Origin: Spirosoma linguale DSM 74
GTDB lineage: Bacteria; Bacteroidota; Bacteroidia; Cytophagales; Spirosomataceae
Assembly: GCA_000024525.1 (NCBI GenBank)
Contig: CP001769.1
Location: 5,551,001 to 5,615,000 of the forward strand
Direction: 5' to 3'
Length of the DNA: 64,000 nt
Shown here: one piece after another, positions 34,690 to 43,686 of the stretch
Numbering within the stretch: position 1 is the stretch's first letter
Layout of the letters: every line of letters begins with the position of its first letter
Made by a program: the position numbers and the translations under genes
Notes under the pieces: generated by a model
Database searches by the model: none
What the model saw: only the letters and a program-made list of their open reading frames with translations
Told to the model about the DNA's origin: nothing

Positions 34690-34817
34690 TCTGAATTCAT
34701 ACCATGAGTCATCGCGCCTTTTAGTCCGTTTTGCTGCTGAAACCCGGAGTAAACTTGCTGGTGAGCTGATCGGCATAGTTTGTAACTATGTCCAACGCCT
34801 TTTATAATAAGCACCTA

Positions 34818-34861
34818 ACTGCCCGACATACCTGGTTGGTATGCCGGGCAGTCCCTTTTTT
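34818..34861 (+). terminator. Strong rho-independent terminator
   Basis: ACTGCCCG-A-CATACC pairs with GGTATG-C-CGGGCAGT around loop TGGTT (34818-34852). CCC and six T follow. Confidence 0.85.
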
Positions 34862-35416
34862 AGAATCCCTATACTTCGGAAGAATTCCTCTACTATTTAT
34901 GTACGTACAAGCATTCGGCACCGTTGCCTTAAAATTAGTATACGTTGAACTTTAGATAAAAACATCATTGTTACATATTCATTCAACATTTTCCTATGAG
35001 TAAACCAGTTAACAACGGTTAGTCCACCACGACACTTCGCTGGTTTCGTTTATTTTTGCTGAGGCTCAAGTCTGATTATCCACACAAAATGAGATAAAGT
35101 TTCACCAAAAGCACCTTATCTGAAATTGGTTTTCAACTTCATCAGAACAGTTATCCGCACCTAACGCCGATCAGGTTCTCCATGATCGCTTTCAACAGAG
35201 AAAAGACTATCCATTCCCCAATACATACCTAAAACCAGTACCCGCTAATCGGGGTGTTGCAGCCAGGTGGTATTCGACTGATCACCATACTCCGTTCCCG
35301 GATATTAGTTGTCGGATGATGGATAATACTTACATTTAGGCATCTATACGCACCCGGTTCTCTGGCGGCTGACAGTGCTCTCTGAATTGAGAATTCTCTT
35401 TACTAAACATCAACCC
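34862..35416 (+). promoter_or_regulatory. Non-coding region before the REC gene, with candidate promoter
   Basis: About 550 bp, AT-rich and without a convincing gene. TTG (35309-35311), 19 bp, then TACATTTA (35331-35338) is a fair Bacteroidota-type promoter about 80 bp before the REC protein start. No other structure was found. Confidence 0.3.
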
Positions 35417-35815
35417 ATGCTAAAGATTTTAGTTGTCGATGACGAACTGGACATCAAGCCCTTGTATGAACAACGGTTTGCCCGTGAAATCTTGAGTCAG
35501 CAGGTAGACATTTATTTTGCCCATTCAGGCGAAGAAGCACTGGGGGGGCTAGCGGATTCGGAAGTCGGGCTAATTTTATCCGATATCAATATGCCTGGCA
35601 TGAACGGACTGGAACTGCTTCGCCGGGTCCGGCAGAAGTACCCCAAACAACCACCAGCCATTATGATGGTGACGGCCTATGGCGATGATGAAAACTACCG
35701 ACAGGCCATGCGTGCCGGGGCCGATGATTTTTTAACCAAACCGCTGGATTTCAAACTACTGAAAACTAAACTCAAAGACCTGACGGCGCATGGGCACCAA
35801 AATACTGGTCATTGA
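35417..35815 (+). CDS. Stand-alone receiver-domain protein
   Basis: 132 residues made of one receiver domain only. Acidic pocket VVDDELD, phospho-acceptor Asp56 in ILSDINMPGMNG, Thr in MMVTAYGDD and Lys in LTKPLD. No output domain is present, so it is likely a phosphate carrier or protein-interaction switch in a phosphorelay. It overlaps the next gene by 26 bp, which implies coupled translation and a shared pathway. I start at 35417, the Met at the domain edge, in preference to 35375. Confidence 0.88.
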   Translation: MLKILVVDDELDIKPLYEQRFAREILSQQVDIYFAHSGEEALGGLADSEVGLILSDINMPGMNGLELLRRVRQKYPKQPPAIMMVTAYGDDENYRQAMRAGADDFLTKPLDFKLLKTKLKDLTAHGHQNTGH

Positions 35816-37781
35816 TGATGAACCCGATATTGAACCACTGCTTCTACAGCGGTTTTGGCTTACCATACGAGAAGGTATCTATCAGTTCAAGTTCGCCAGA
35901 GGGGGCTATGAAGCCATCTCCTTAATCAAGGCCGAACCAGACTACGACGTATTACTGGTCGATATCAACATGCGCGACATGGACGGGCTAACCCTGCTCA
36001 GCTACCTGCCCGATCTGCTGCCTAATGGCCGGGCTGTGATGGTATCGGCCTATGGCGATATGGATAATATCCGAACGGCCATGAATAGGGGCGCATTTGA
36101 CTTCGTTTGTAAACCAATCAACTTCAAAGATCTGGAGCTGACCGTCGAGAAAACCGCCCGGCACGTCCACCAACTGCGTGAGTCGGCCCGGACAAAACTG
36201 GCGGCCGATCTGAAAACCCATTTCTTCGACAACATAACGCATGAGTTCCGAACGCCGTTAACCCTTATCCTGGCTCCCGTCGAACGGTTGCTGCGCCAAT
36301 GGAGCGAGCACCAGGGTACCCAGCGGGACTTAATAGCCATTGACCGGAACGCCCGTCAATTACTCCGGCTGATCAACCAGCTTCTGGACCTGGCCAAACT
36401 GGAAGTAGGCCACCTGCAGGTAAACCCTCAGCCGGGTTATCTAAGCGAATTTATTGACCAGTTGGTGCAGGCCTTTGTACCCATAGCCGAACAACGCGGG
36501 ATTACCCTCAACTACCAGACCGATGTATCGGGGATGTGGCTGTTCGACGCCGAGAAAGTTGGTCAGATCGGCTATAATCTGCTGGCAAACGCCATTAAGT
36601 TCACTACCGGGCCCGCTACACAAAAAGCTGGTTCCACACACGTTACAGTCCGGCTGGAGAACGGTTCGCCCATCCGGCTCTCTGTCTCGGATACGGGCAT
36701 TGGTATTCCGACGGCTAATTTACCCCATATCTTCGACCGTTTTTATCAGGTAAACTCGCTGGTGCGACCGCTGGAACCCGGCACGGGCATAGGCCTGTCG
36801 ATGGTTAAGGAACTAACGGAACTGATGGGCGGTACGGTATCGGTCAGCAGCAGTACAGGTACCCCCACGACACCGTCGGGCAGTACCTTCGTTGTCGATT
36901 TGCCAATATGTCCTTTATCAACCGAAGAGGGTGTTGTCGACGACAGTTTCTCCATACGGGACTGGTTTCCGCTGCGAGCAACCGAGCCGGATACCGAATG
37001 GGGGTCTATAACTCCTCCGGAGGATGCTCCCCTTGTTGTTGTTGTGGAGGATAATGATGAACTCCGCACCTTTCTGGCCGAAGAACTGACAAACCACTAC
37101 CGGGTACTGACGGCCGCTTCGGGTGAACGGGGCTGGACAATGATCCAGACCGAATTGCCCGACGTCGTTATTTCTGATGTAATGATGCCGGGCATGGACG
37201 GGTATGCTTTAACCCAACTCATCAAAACTACACCGGCCACCGATCATATTGCGGTTATCCTGCTCACCGCCAAAGCAGCCAGTGACAGTCGGCTGGCCGG
37301 TCTCCAGCAAGGAGCCGACGACTACCTGACCAAACCTTTCGTTATCGAAGAACTGGTGTTGCGGCTGCGCAACCTCCTGGCTCGTCAGCAACGGTTACGT
37401 ACGCTTTATCAGCAGCAACTAGCCCGCCCCGAACTGCCCCAACCTATAGAAACCGTTCAGGACGGATGGTTAAGAACCTTATTCACTGTGCTGGATGAAC
37501 ACCTCGACGACTCCTCATTTACCGTGGAGCGGCTGGCCGAATGTATGGCATTGAGTAGTAAAACGCTGCTCCGAAAAGTGCAGTCGCTCACGCAACTGTC
37601 GACCAACGACCTGATCCGGCGGTACCGTTTACGCAAAGCCGTCGACCTACTCCGGGCCGGACACGGTGTATCCGAAACCGCTTATATGGTTGGCTTCGAT
37701 ACGCCCTCGTATTTCGGTCAGTGTTTCAAGGAGATTTATCAGGTTACGCCTAAAGATTTCGCCATCTCAACAAAAGCGTAA
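35790..37781 (+). CDS. Soluble hybrid kinase: REC-HisKA-HATPase-REC-AraC
   Basis: A 663-residue protein without membrane segments. The first receiver has Asp58 in LLVDINMRDMDG. HisKA has NITHEFRTPLTLIL with His151. The ATPase has NLLANAIKF, DTGIGIPTANLPHIFDRFYQ and GTGIGLSMVKEL. The second receiver has DVVISDVMMPGMDG. The C-terminal AraC-type DNA-binding domain ends with VSETAYMVGFDTPSYFGQCFKEIYQVTPKDF. The kinase-REC-AraC part equals the rear half of Bacteroidota hybrid two-component systems that control polysaccharide loci, but a receiver replaces the periplasmic sensor. Its input is probably phosphate from another kinase. Targets are unknown; the secreted beta-helix protein gene next door is a candidate. 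Confidence 0.92.
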   Translation: MGTKILVIDDEPDIEPLLLQRFWLTIREGIYQFKFARGGYEAISLIKAEPDYDVLLVDINMRDMDGLTLLSYLPDLLPNGRAVMVSAYGDMDNIRTAMNRGAFDFVCKPINFKDLELTVEKTARHVHQLRESARTKLAADLKTHFFDNITHEFRTPLTLILAPVERLLRQWSEHQGTQRDLIAIDRNARQLLRLINQLLDLAKLEVGHLQVNPQPGYLSEFIDQLVQAFVPIAEQRGITLNYQTDVSGMWLFDAEKVGQIGYNLLANAIKFTTGPATQKAGSTHVTVRLENGSPIRLSVSDTGIGIPTANLPHIFDRFYQVNSLVRPLEPGTGIGLSMVKELTELMGGTVSVSSSTGTPTTPSGSTFVVDLPICPLSTEEGVVDDSFSIRDWFPLRATEPDTEWGSITPPEDAPLVVVVEDNDELRTFLAEELTNHYRVLTAASGERGWTMIQTELPDVVISDVMMPGMDGYALTQLIKTTPATDHIAVILLTAKAASDSRLAGLQQGADDYLTKPFVIEELVLRLRNLLARQQRLRTLYQQQLARPELPQPIETVQDGWLRTLFTVLDEHLDDSSFTVERLAECMALSSKTLLRKVQSLTQLSTNDLIRRYRLRKAVDLLRAGHGVSETAYMVGFDTPSYFGQCFKEIYQVTPKDFAISTKA

Positions 37782-37824
37782 TCCGTCTCCCGGCGCTTTT
37801 ATAACCCATACTGATTTTGTAAAA

Positions 37825-37897
37825 AGCCACCAGAGGTTTGGGTAATAGAGTTTAGTCGTATAACGATTTAACTCTATTACCTAAACCTCCGGTGGCT
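37825..37897. terminator. Two-way terminator hairpin
   Basis: Two 28-bp arms (37825-37852 and 37870-37897) pair with only two irregular positions around a 17-base loop. It lies between the convergent hybrid kinase and beta-helix genes. A-rich and T-containing flanks are present. Confidence 0.75.
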
Positions 37898-37937
37898 ATC
37901 AACATGGCGTTCCGATAAGACTATCGCATAGTTTAAC

Positions 37938-39605
37938 TTACTTTTTAATAAACCGGCCTTTCAGCAATTTAAGGTCGGGCGTAACAACCTGGTATACATA
38001 AATACCCGTTGGTAATGTCCCTGTCTCCACCCGGACTTCATTAACAGGAGTAGCTGGAATTACATGATTAACACGCTGGCCATCAATAGAATAAATACTC
38101 ACTTCAGATATGGCCAGGTCCGAATTCGTCAGGCGAAGGAATAGTTCATCTACACAAGGCGAGGGCGACGATGAAATTTCCCGCACCGTCGTTTCCAGTC
38201 CGGCGGTCAGCCCCGACAGTTCGACGCCTTCGCGGGCACCAGCCACCGGCTGAAACTCGTAGGCCCCAATATCTATAGCTGTTCCCTTGGGCCGACCATT
38301 ACCGGCAAGGTCGGTAGTCATAGTACAGTACGTATTCAGGATTCCTTTATCGACCAGTGGAGAGCCTTTCAGTGGCCGGTAGTTTGCATCAACAATACTG
38401 GTTGTTAAGGCTGTACTTAGGGAAGATGCATAATAATTGGCCGACTGCGTTATCTGGTAACCTGTTATCAGCTTAACTAACTTGCCCGTTCCTGCCTGAA
38501 TTACTGCATTGTTGGTCATGGTTGTCTGATCCAGCTTATTATAGAAACATAACCCATCCAGTACTGAGTTAACAAAGGTATTATTGGTAACGATCAACGG
38601 ATTACCGCTGGGTGTTCCGGCCCGGTTGTCGCAGAACAAACCGTATCCGCCAACATCTGTGACCAGGTTGTTGTAGATCAGATTCTTACCGGAGTGACCA
38701 ACAAATATGATTCCATTTCCACCCACATAGCGCACGGTATTATTGTATAGTCGGCCGGCAGAGCCCCCAGACGCCTGAATGCCGTTGTTCTGATACTGCT
38801 GAAACGGGGAGATCCCGGCATGGTTGATTACATTATTATATACCTGGTAATCTGGCGCACAGGCATATTGGATACCTTCGGCACCGGTGCGCTCGACCAG
38901 ATTGTTGTAAATGGCCAGACCATAAATGTTGTGCGGATAAACCACCTTGGTCACACCATCACAGGTCTTGGTAATGCCGCTGTTCCAGAATGAGTTGCCG
39001 ATGTACATCCCCTCGCCGTAGGTATCGTGTATGTAGTTGTCGTGTATCTTGATATTGTACATCGCGAAGTTGCCCCGCCAGGTAGCCGGATCGCAGGTAG
39101 GGTCCATCTTGATCATGATCCCGGCAAATCCGGTGCTCGAGACTTCGACCCGCTCAATTTCGAAATTGGAGCTAAAGCCCGTCACGTTGACGCCCGATGC
39201 TCCGCTGGGAGTTTTAGTGAGTTGAATGCCGTATTTGTAGCGGCTGTCGCCCGAGCCGGTAAGCTTGACGTACTTACTGTCATAAAACTGGATACCGTTG
39301 GTGCCGGTCTCAGTACCGACCGTAACAAGCCCACCGCAGTTAACAATTTTAATAGGCTGGGTGGCAGAGCCAACAATATTTTTGAAGTACAGGTACGAAT
39401 AATTACCGGCTGCTACACAAATTGTCTGACCAGGTTTGTAGCCTAGCGCCTTACCATCATACATGGCTGCTTTCGAGATGGTAACGTTACAATTACACGT
39501 TTGGGCTATCACCGAATGGCTGGTAAGAACCAGGTAAACAACCACCAGCAGAGATAGACCTGAAGTATTAAACTTCCTTACTTTACCAATACATTTAGTT
39601 AACAT
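37938..39605 (-). CDS. Secreted right-handed beta-helix protein with T9SS sorting domain
   Basis: The signal peptide ends ...LTSHSVIAQ (residue 35 from the start used). A series of short parallel-beta repeats with Asn ladders follows (IYNNLVERTGAEGIQYA, VYNNVINHAG, LYNNTVRYVGGNGIIFVG, IYNNLVTDVGGYGLF), typical of pectin-lyase-like folds. A choice-of-anchor segment DIGAYEF leads to the C-terminal type IX secretion signal (YSIDGQRVNHV, LPTGIYVYQVV, LLKGRFIKK). It is likely a cell-surface or secreted polysaccharide-binding or -cleaving protein; the substrate is unknown. An upstream ATG at 39653 would lengthen the leader, so I prefer 39605. Confidence 0.85.
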   Translation of the reverse strand: MLTKCIGKVRKFNTSGLSLLVVVYLVLTSHSVIAQTCNCNVTISKAAMYDGKALGYKPGQTICVAAGNYSYLYFKNIVGSATQPIKIVNCGGLVTVGTETGTNGIQFYDSKYVKLTGSGDSRYKYGIQLTKTPSGASGVNVTGFSSNFEIERVEVSSTGFAGIMIKMDPTCDPATWRGNFAMYNIKIHDNYIHDTYGEGMYIGNSFWNSGITKTCDGVTKVVYPHNIYGLAIYNNLVERTGAEGIQYACAPDYQVYNNVINHAGISPFQQYQNNGIQASGGSAGRLYNNTVRYVGGNGIIFVGHSGKNLIYNNLVTDVGGYGLFCDNRAGTPSGNPLIVTNNTFVNSVLDGLCFYNKLDQTTMTNNAVIQAGTGKLVKLITGYQITQSANYYASSLSTALTTSIVDANYRPLKGSPLVDKGILNTYCTMTTDLAGNGRPKGTAIDIGAYEFQPVAGAREGVELSGLTAGLETTVREISSSPSPCVDELFLRLTNSDLAISEVSIYSIDGQRVNHVIPATPVNEVRVETGTLPTGIYVYQVVTPDLKLLKGRFIKK

Positions 39606-40198
39606 ATTTAATGAACAGTTAACTCTAAATAAATCATTATACATGTTTAACATCTTATAAGTACATATTACGGTTTAAGTGCATATATATGGCAATAATT
39701 TTACTAATACAAACTATAGTAAATTAATTATATAGAATATCAGTACTTATTTTAATTACATATATTAATAATAAATCAATATAAATTATATAGTACACTT
39801 AATTGATCACAAAGGGAGATTTTCAACAAAACGATTTTTGTCATTTAATAGTAAAATTTACTAGGTGGTCAGCTTTTTTTAATCACATTACTAACAAATG
39901 GCTCGTATTCAGTTACATCTGAGCAAAATTAGCTACGCCAGTCAGATGGGTACCACAGGTAGTCAGACGTATAAATCTGACACACGCAACACGTATTAAC
40001 CTATACGTCTGGCAGGGTTCGATAGCTCTATCGATTTTAGAAAATAGCTTTCCTGGGAGTTCAGGAAAAGCTTAACATATTTTAACGGCCTGCTAATCAA
40101 GCTACAGAGCGAACAAACCCGATTCCTGAATACCTTCACGGCCGTAAAATCCAAACCCATTGTCCGCTTGCGTTGAAGAACCCTAACCCGCTCGGCTT
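39606..40198. promoter_or_regulatory. AT-rich divergent control region
   Basis: Positions 39655-39860 consist almost wholly of A and T, very different from the surroundings, and presumably hold the beta-helix gene promoter. Further right there are dyads: CAGACGTATA (39964-39973) with TATACGTCTG (40002-40011), and an imperfect pair at about 40046-40071. No sigma-54-like site or GTCCG-N4-CGGAC module was found before permease 6. Confidence 0.5.
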
Positions 40199-42634
40199 AT
40201 GCTACAGAATTACCTAAAAATCGCCTTTCGAAACCTGGCCCGCAGGCGGTTCTACGCGCTCGTCACCCTGCTCGGGCTTACGGTGGGCATTACGTTCCTG
40301 CTGCTTATTGGCAGCTATATTCAGGGCGAACTGGCCGTTAACAAAACCCTCCGACATGCCGACCGGCAGTATCTGGTGCAAAGCCGCTGGAAGGTGCCCG
40401 ACATGGGTATGGACATCACAACGCTGGCGCCCCTGGGCCCTACGCTTAAGCAGCGATATCCCGGTTTGGTTGCCAACTACTACCGTTTTTATGGCGTTTC
40501 AGCCAACATCTCGACAGGCGAAAACCATTTTCGGGAGTCAATCCAGATCGGCGACTCTACCCTACTGGCCATGTTCGGTTTTCCGCTAGCCTTTGGCGAT
40601 CCCCAAACGGCCCTGCTGGCTCCTAACTCAATGGTGATTACGGCAGCAATTGCCCAAAAGTTTTTTGGCAGAACGGATGTTCTCCGCCAACAACTGACCG
40701 TGCAGACGCCGGTGGGGGGTAAGCAGGTATTCACCATAACGGGTGTTTTGGAGCCACTGCCAACCAACAGTGTGACGCAGTTGCTTCAGTTGCCCGATCA
40801 GATTTTTATATCGCTGCGCAACGTCAGTTACTTTACAAACGAAGCGGGTATGCGCTCCTGGCAGAATCAGTACATTCCGACCTATCTGGAACTACAGCCG
40901 GGCGTAACGCCGGATCAGCTAGCGAAGCCCCTTGCTCAAGTACTGGCAACCGATGTCCCAACTGGCTTTAGAGAAAACCTCAGCCTCGATCTCAGCCCTC
41001 TGGAAACATTTTATATAAAAGCAGGAAATGGCCTGGTCGAAAAAATGATATTGACCTTGCTCATCATCGCTGTATTTATCCTGCTGATGGCCGTGGTCAA
41101 TTTTGTAAATATCACCATTGGTATGTCGGCAACACGACTGCGGGAAATTGGCGTCCGGAAGGTACTGGGTGGCCTGAAAAAGCAGGTGATTGCCCAATTT
41201 CTGGCCGAAGCAATCCTGTTAACCACGGGCGCTACGCTACTGGCGTTGGGGGGTTATGAACTTTTCCGGCCTACGTTTGCTACGTTGCTCGACAAGCCAA
41301 TATCATCTCTGTTAAGCTGGTCACCTTATGCTTTTCTGAGCCTGGTGGTTCTTGTTGTGATCATCGGTTTGCTGGCCGGTAGCTACCCTGCCTTTGTACT
41401 GTCGGGGCTGCCGTCTGTTGAGTCACTGAAAGGAAAACTACTTGCATCGGTGCAAAAAGGTATCGGATTGCGTCGGGCGTTGGTTGTCTTTCAGTTTACG
41501 GTGGCCATTCTGGTTTTTGTTGGCGCGGTCGTCATTAGTCGACAGGTTTCTTTCTTTTTCAACAAAGATTTAGGTTATCAGAAAGAGCAGATACTAACCG
41601 TGTCGTCGGTGCCCCGCGACTGGTCGCCAGCGGGTGTGCAACGTATGATAGGGATACGCAATCAACTGGCCCGTATTCCGGGCGTTCAGGATGTGAGTTT
41701 TTCATTTGAAGTACCGGATGGCCGAAGCAGCGGCAGCAGCCAGTTATTCCCTCAGGGCCGCGACAGTACGGATGCGATAACGGCCGATGTGCTGACAACC
41801 GACGAACGGTTTGCACAAACTTACGGGCTAACGATGCGGGAGGGAGCTTATTTTGGCCCCACGGATGCAGATTCGTTACACGCTGTGCTGAATGAGTCGG
41901 CCACGAAGGCGCTTGGCTGGACCAATCCGGCAAAAGCAATAGATCAACTGGTTCGGTTTCAGGGCAGCAACCGGGTTTACCGGGTGAGCGGCATTGTAAA
42001 AGACTTCCATTTTGGATCTTTGCATCAGGCCATCAAGCCACTTATTTTCCTGAACGTTCGGAGCAACACGATATACCGCAACTTCTCGTTCAAAGTAGCG
42101 TCTGGTCCATCTGCTACGGGACTGAACAGCCATTTACCCGAAACCATAGCGGCCATCAACCAAGAATGGGCACGACTGTTCCCCGACGCCCCTTTCGAGT
42201 ACTCGTTCATGGACGATACCCTTCAGAAGCTCTACAGAACCGAAATTCAATTGCAAAAGGCATCGCGGCTGGCAACCACGCTGGCCCTAATCATCGTGTT
42301 ACTGGGTGTGCTGGGACTGGTGTCGCTGAACGTGACCCGCCGGACAAAAGAGATTGGTATCCGCAAAGTGCTGGGTTCTTCGACGTTCGGCATCGTCAAT
42401 CTGTTCATGAAAGAATTTGTCCTGATTCTGGTGATGGCCAACATCATCGCGTGGCCCGTAGCCTATTACCTGCTGAGCGACTGGCTCACACACTTTGCTT
42501 ATCGGACCGATTTATCCTGGTGGCCTTTTGCGCTGGTGGCGGGCTGTTTAGCCCTGTTAACCGGATTGATCGTGAGTACGCAAACGATTAAAGCGGCCCT
42601 CGCAAACCCGGTGACGTCGTTGCGGAGTGAGTGA
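40199..42634 (+). CDS. FtsX/MacB-family ABC permease 6 (divergent member)
   Basis: An 811-residue permease that departs most from the array consensus. The early signature LSYDR..ADR is replaced by LAVNKTLRHADRQYLV. The first coupling loop is RLREIGVRKVLGGLKKQVIAQF. The last membrane block reads LGVLGLVSLNVTRRTKEIGIRKVLGSSTFGIVNLFMKEF, where the others have AEQRTKEIG...LLSKDF. The tail NPVTSLRSE is kept. It stands alone between the beta-helix gene and two minus-strand Uma2 genes. Its separate branch suggests an older duplicate or a different substrate. Confidence 0.9.
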   Translation: MLQNYLKIAFRNLARRRFYALVTLLGLTVGITFLLLIGSYIQGELAVNKTLRHADRQYLVQSRWKVPDMGMDITTLAPLGPTLKQRYPGLVANYYRFYGVSANISTGENHFRESIQIGDSTLLAMFGFPLAFGDPQTALLAPNSMVITAAIAQKFFGRTDVLRQQLTVQTPVGGKQVFTITGVLEPLPTNSVTQLLQLPDQIFISLRNVSYFTNEAGMRSWQNQYIPTYLELQPGVTPDQLAKPLAQVLATDVPTGFRENLSLDLSPLETFYIKAGNGLVEKMILTLLIIAVFILLMAVVNFVNITIGMSATRLREIGVRKVLGGLKKQVIAQFLAEAILLTTGATLLALGGYELFRPTFATLLDKPISSLLSWSPYAFLSLVVLVVIIGLLAGSYPAFVLSGLPSVESLKGKLLASVQKGIGLRRALVVFQFTVAILVFVGAVVISRQVSFFFNKDLGYQKEQILTVSSVPRDWSPAGVQRMIGIRNQLARIPGVQDVSFSFEVPDGRSSGSSQLFPQGRDSTDAITADVLTTDERFAQTYGLTMREGAYFGPTDADSLHAVLNESATKALGWTNPAKAIDQLVRFQGSNRVYRVSGIVKDFHFGSLHQAIKPLIFLNVRSNTIYRNFSFKVASGPSATGLNSHLPETIAAINQEWARLFPDAPFEYSFMDDTLQKLYRTEIQLQKASRLATTLALIIVLLGVLGLVSLNVTRRTKEIGIRKVLGSSTFGIVNLFMKEFVLILVMANIIAWPVAYYLLSDWLTHFAYRTDLSWWPFALVAGCLALLTGLIVSTQTIKAALANPVTSLRSE

Positions 42635-42714
42635 TGTACCCACGGGCTTTATCCCGTATGTATTGACATAAAACACGGGATAAAGCCGAACGCAGCCCCG
42701 GCCGTGGGTACATC
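42633..42714. repeat. Inverted repeat after permease 6
   Basis: GATGTACCCACGG (42633-42645) pairs with CCGTGGGTACATC (42702-42714), and GGCTTTATCCCGT (42645-42657) with ACGGGATAAAGCC (42675-42687). It is a variant of the repeat after permease 1, with 14 extra bases in one arm. It begins within the permease stop codon and touches the stop of the convergent Uma2 gene. Confidence 0.7.
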
Positions 42715-43172
42715 TACAAAAACTGGTTCAGGTCCAGTTGCAGGATTTCGGAGAAGGAGGTTTCTGTAGCTATGCCATTATCACCTTTACGGTACCGAAA
42801 CCAATGTTCTGTTCGGTAATTATAGACGAAGCCTTCGAGAATATCGTAGGGGAAATCTTCGATTAAACTAACCACTTTTTGCAAGTCCCCTTTCAGGCCA
42901 CGGGTATGACAAACTTCAATAATAACCGGTATATGATCACGCGCTTTATCATATAAAATCAAGTCAGGAGTGGGCGGTCCGTCGTAACGGCTTGTTCGAC
43001 CTTCGTCGAGCATCGTTTCGGGCAACGGCTCTAATGAAATGGCTTTATCATAATAAAACAGTTTACCTAAGCCAACATTCAACTTACTGATAACGCGCTG
43101 GTGATCCATAGGCGCATTTACGCCCATTTCATCTTCATGAACCATTGATAGGCCGTGCGAGACTTTGTACAT
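42714..43172 (-). CDS. Uma2-family endonuclease-like protein, copy 3
   Basis: 152 residues, same family as the copies at 12134, 15099 and 43207. PLPETMLDEGRTSR is followed by an inserted YDGP, then PTPDLILYD, VIIEVCHTRGLKGDLQKVVSLIED and a C-terminal RYRKGDNG segment. The N-terminus (MYKVSHGLSMVHEDEMGVNAPMDHQ) is nearest to copy 1. It lies 34 bp downstream of copy 4 on the same strand, so the two are probably co-transcribed from the short region before permease 7. Confidence 0.75.
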   Translation of the reverse strand: MYKVSHGLSMVHEDEMGVNAPMDHQRVISKLNVGLGKLFYYDKAISLEPLPETMLDEGRTSRYDGPPTPDLILYDKARDHIPVIIEVCHTRGLKGDLQKVVSLIEDFPYDILEGFVYNYRTEHWFRYRKGDNGIATETSFSEILQLDLNQFL

Positions 43173-43206
43173 AGTTAATTATGGTAAAGGTTACAACCTG
43201 GTGTGC

Positions 43207-43650
43207 TTACAAAAATTGATTCAGGTCCAGTTGGAGGATGTCGGAGAAAGAGGTTGACTGTGTTAATCCGTCACCGCCCGAACGATAAAGAACCCAGGTT
43301 CCGGCTCGATAATCGTAGATAAATCCCTCCTGAATGCCATAATCACCATCGTCTATCAACTGAATAACTTTACGCAAATCACCTTTCAACCCGTTTGTAT
43401 GGCATACTTCAATAATAATTGGCGTTTGTGATGCCGAATTATCTCGCAACGATATGTCTGGCACTGGACTAGCCTTCCCTTCATCAAGCATTGTTTCGGG
43501 TAATGGCTCCAGTGATATTGCCTTTTCGCGGTGATACAAGACACCCAAACCAATCGTCAGCAGCGAGATGATACGCTGATGATCAATGGGTGCCCATATG
43601 CCTAAATCTTCAGCAGCCAATGATGTATCTATAGCAGCAGGAAAGTACAT
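43207..43650 (-). CDS. Uma2-family endonuclease-like protein, copy 4
   Basis: 147 residues; starts MYFPAAIDTSLAAEDLGIWAPIDHQ, very like copy 2 in length and sequence. Acidic and Lys positions are kept: SPVPDISLRD, PIIIEVCHTNGLKGDLRKVIQLID. The C-terminal segment reads VLYRSGGDGL. It is divergent from permease 7 with 36 bp between the starts, and the spacer contains the shared leader motif. Confidence 0.75.
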   Translation of the reverse strand: MYFPAAIDTSLAAEDLGIWAPIDHQRIISLLTIGLGVLYHREKAISLEPLPETMLDEGKASPVPDISLRDNSASQTPIIIEVCHTNGLKGDLRKVIQLIDDGDYGIQEGFIYDYRAGTWVLYRSGGDGLTQSTSFSDILQLDLNQFL

Positions 43651-43666
43651 AAACTGTTGTTTTTAA

Positions 43667-43681
43667 CAAATCTAACGAAAA
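43667..43681 (+). promoter_or_regulatory. Conserved leader motif before permease 7
   Basis: CAAATCTAACGAAAA, ending 5 bp before the ATG at 43687. One base differs from the motif at 12605. Confidence 0.5.
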
Positions 43682-43686
43682 AAGTG

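Noticed and set aside
40162..40180. GTCCG half-site before permease 6 as an activator site
   Set aside because: The second half reads CGTTG, and it lies about 35 bp from the start codon with no promoter-like GG-N10-GGCA downstream.
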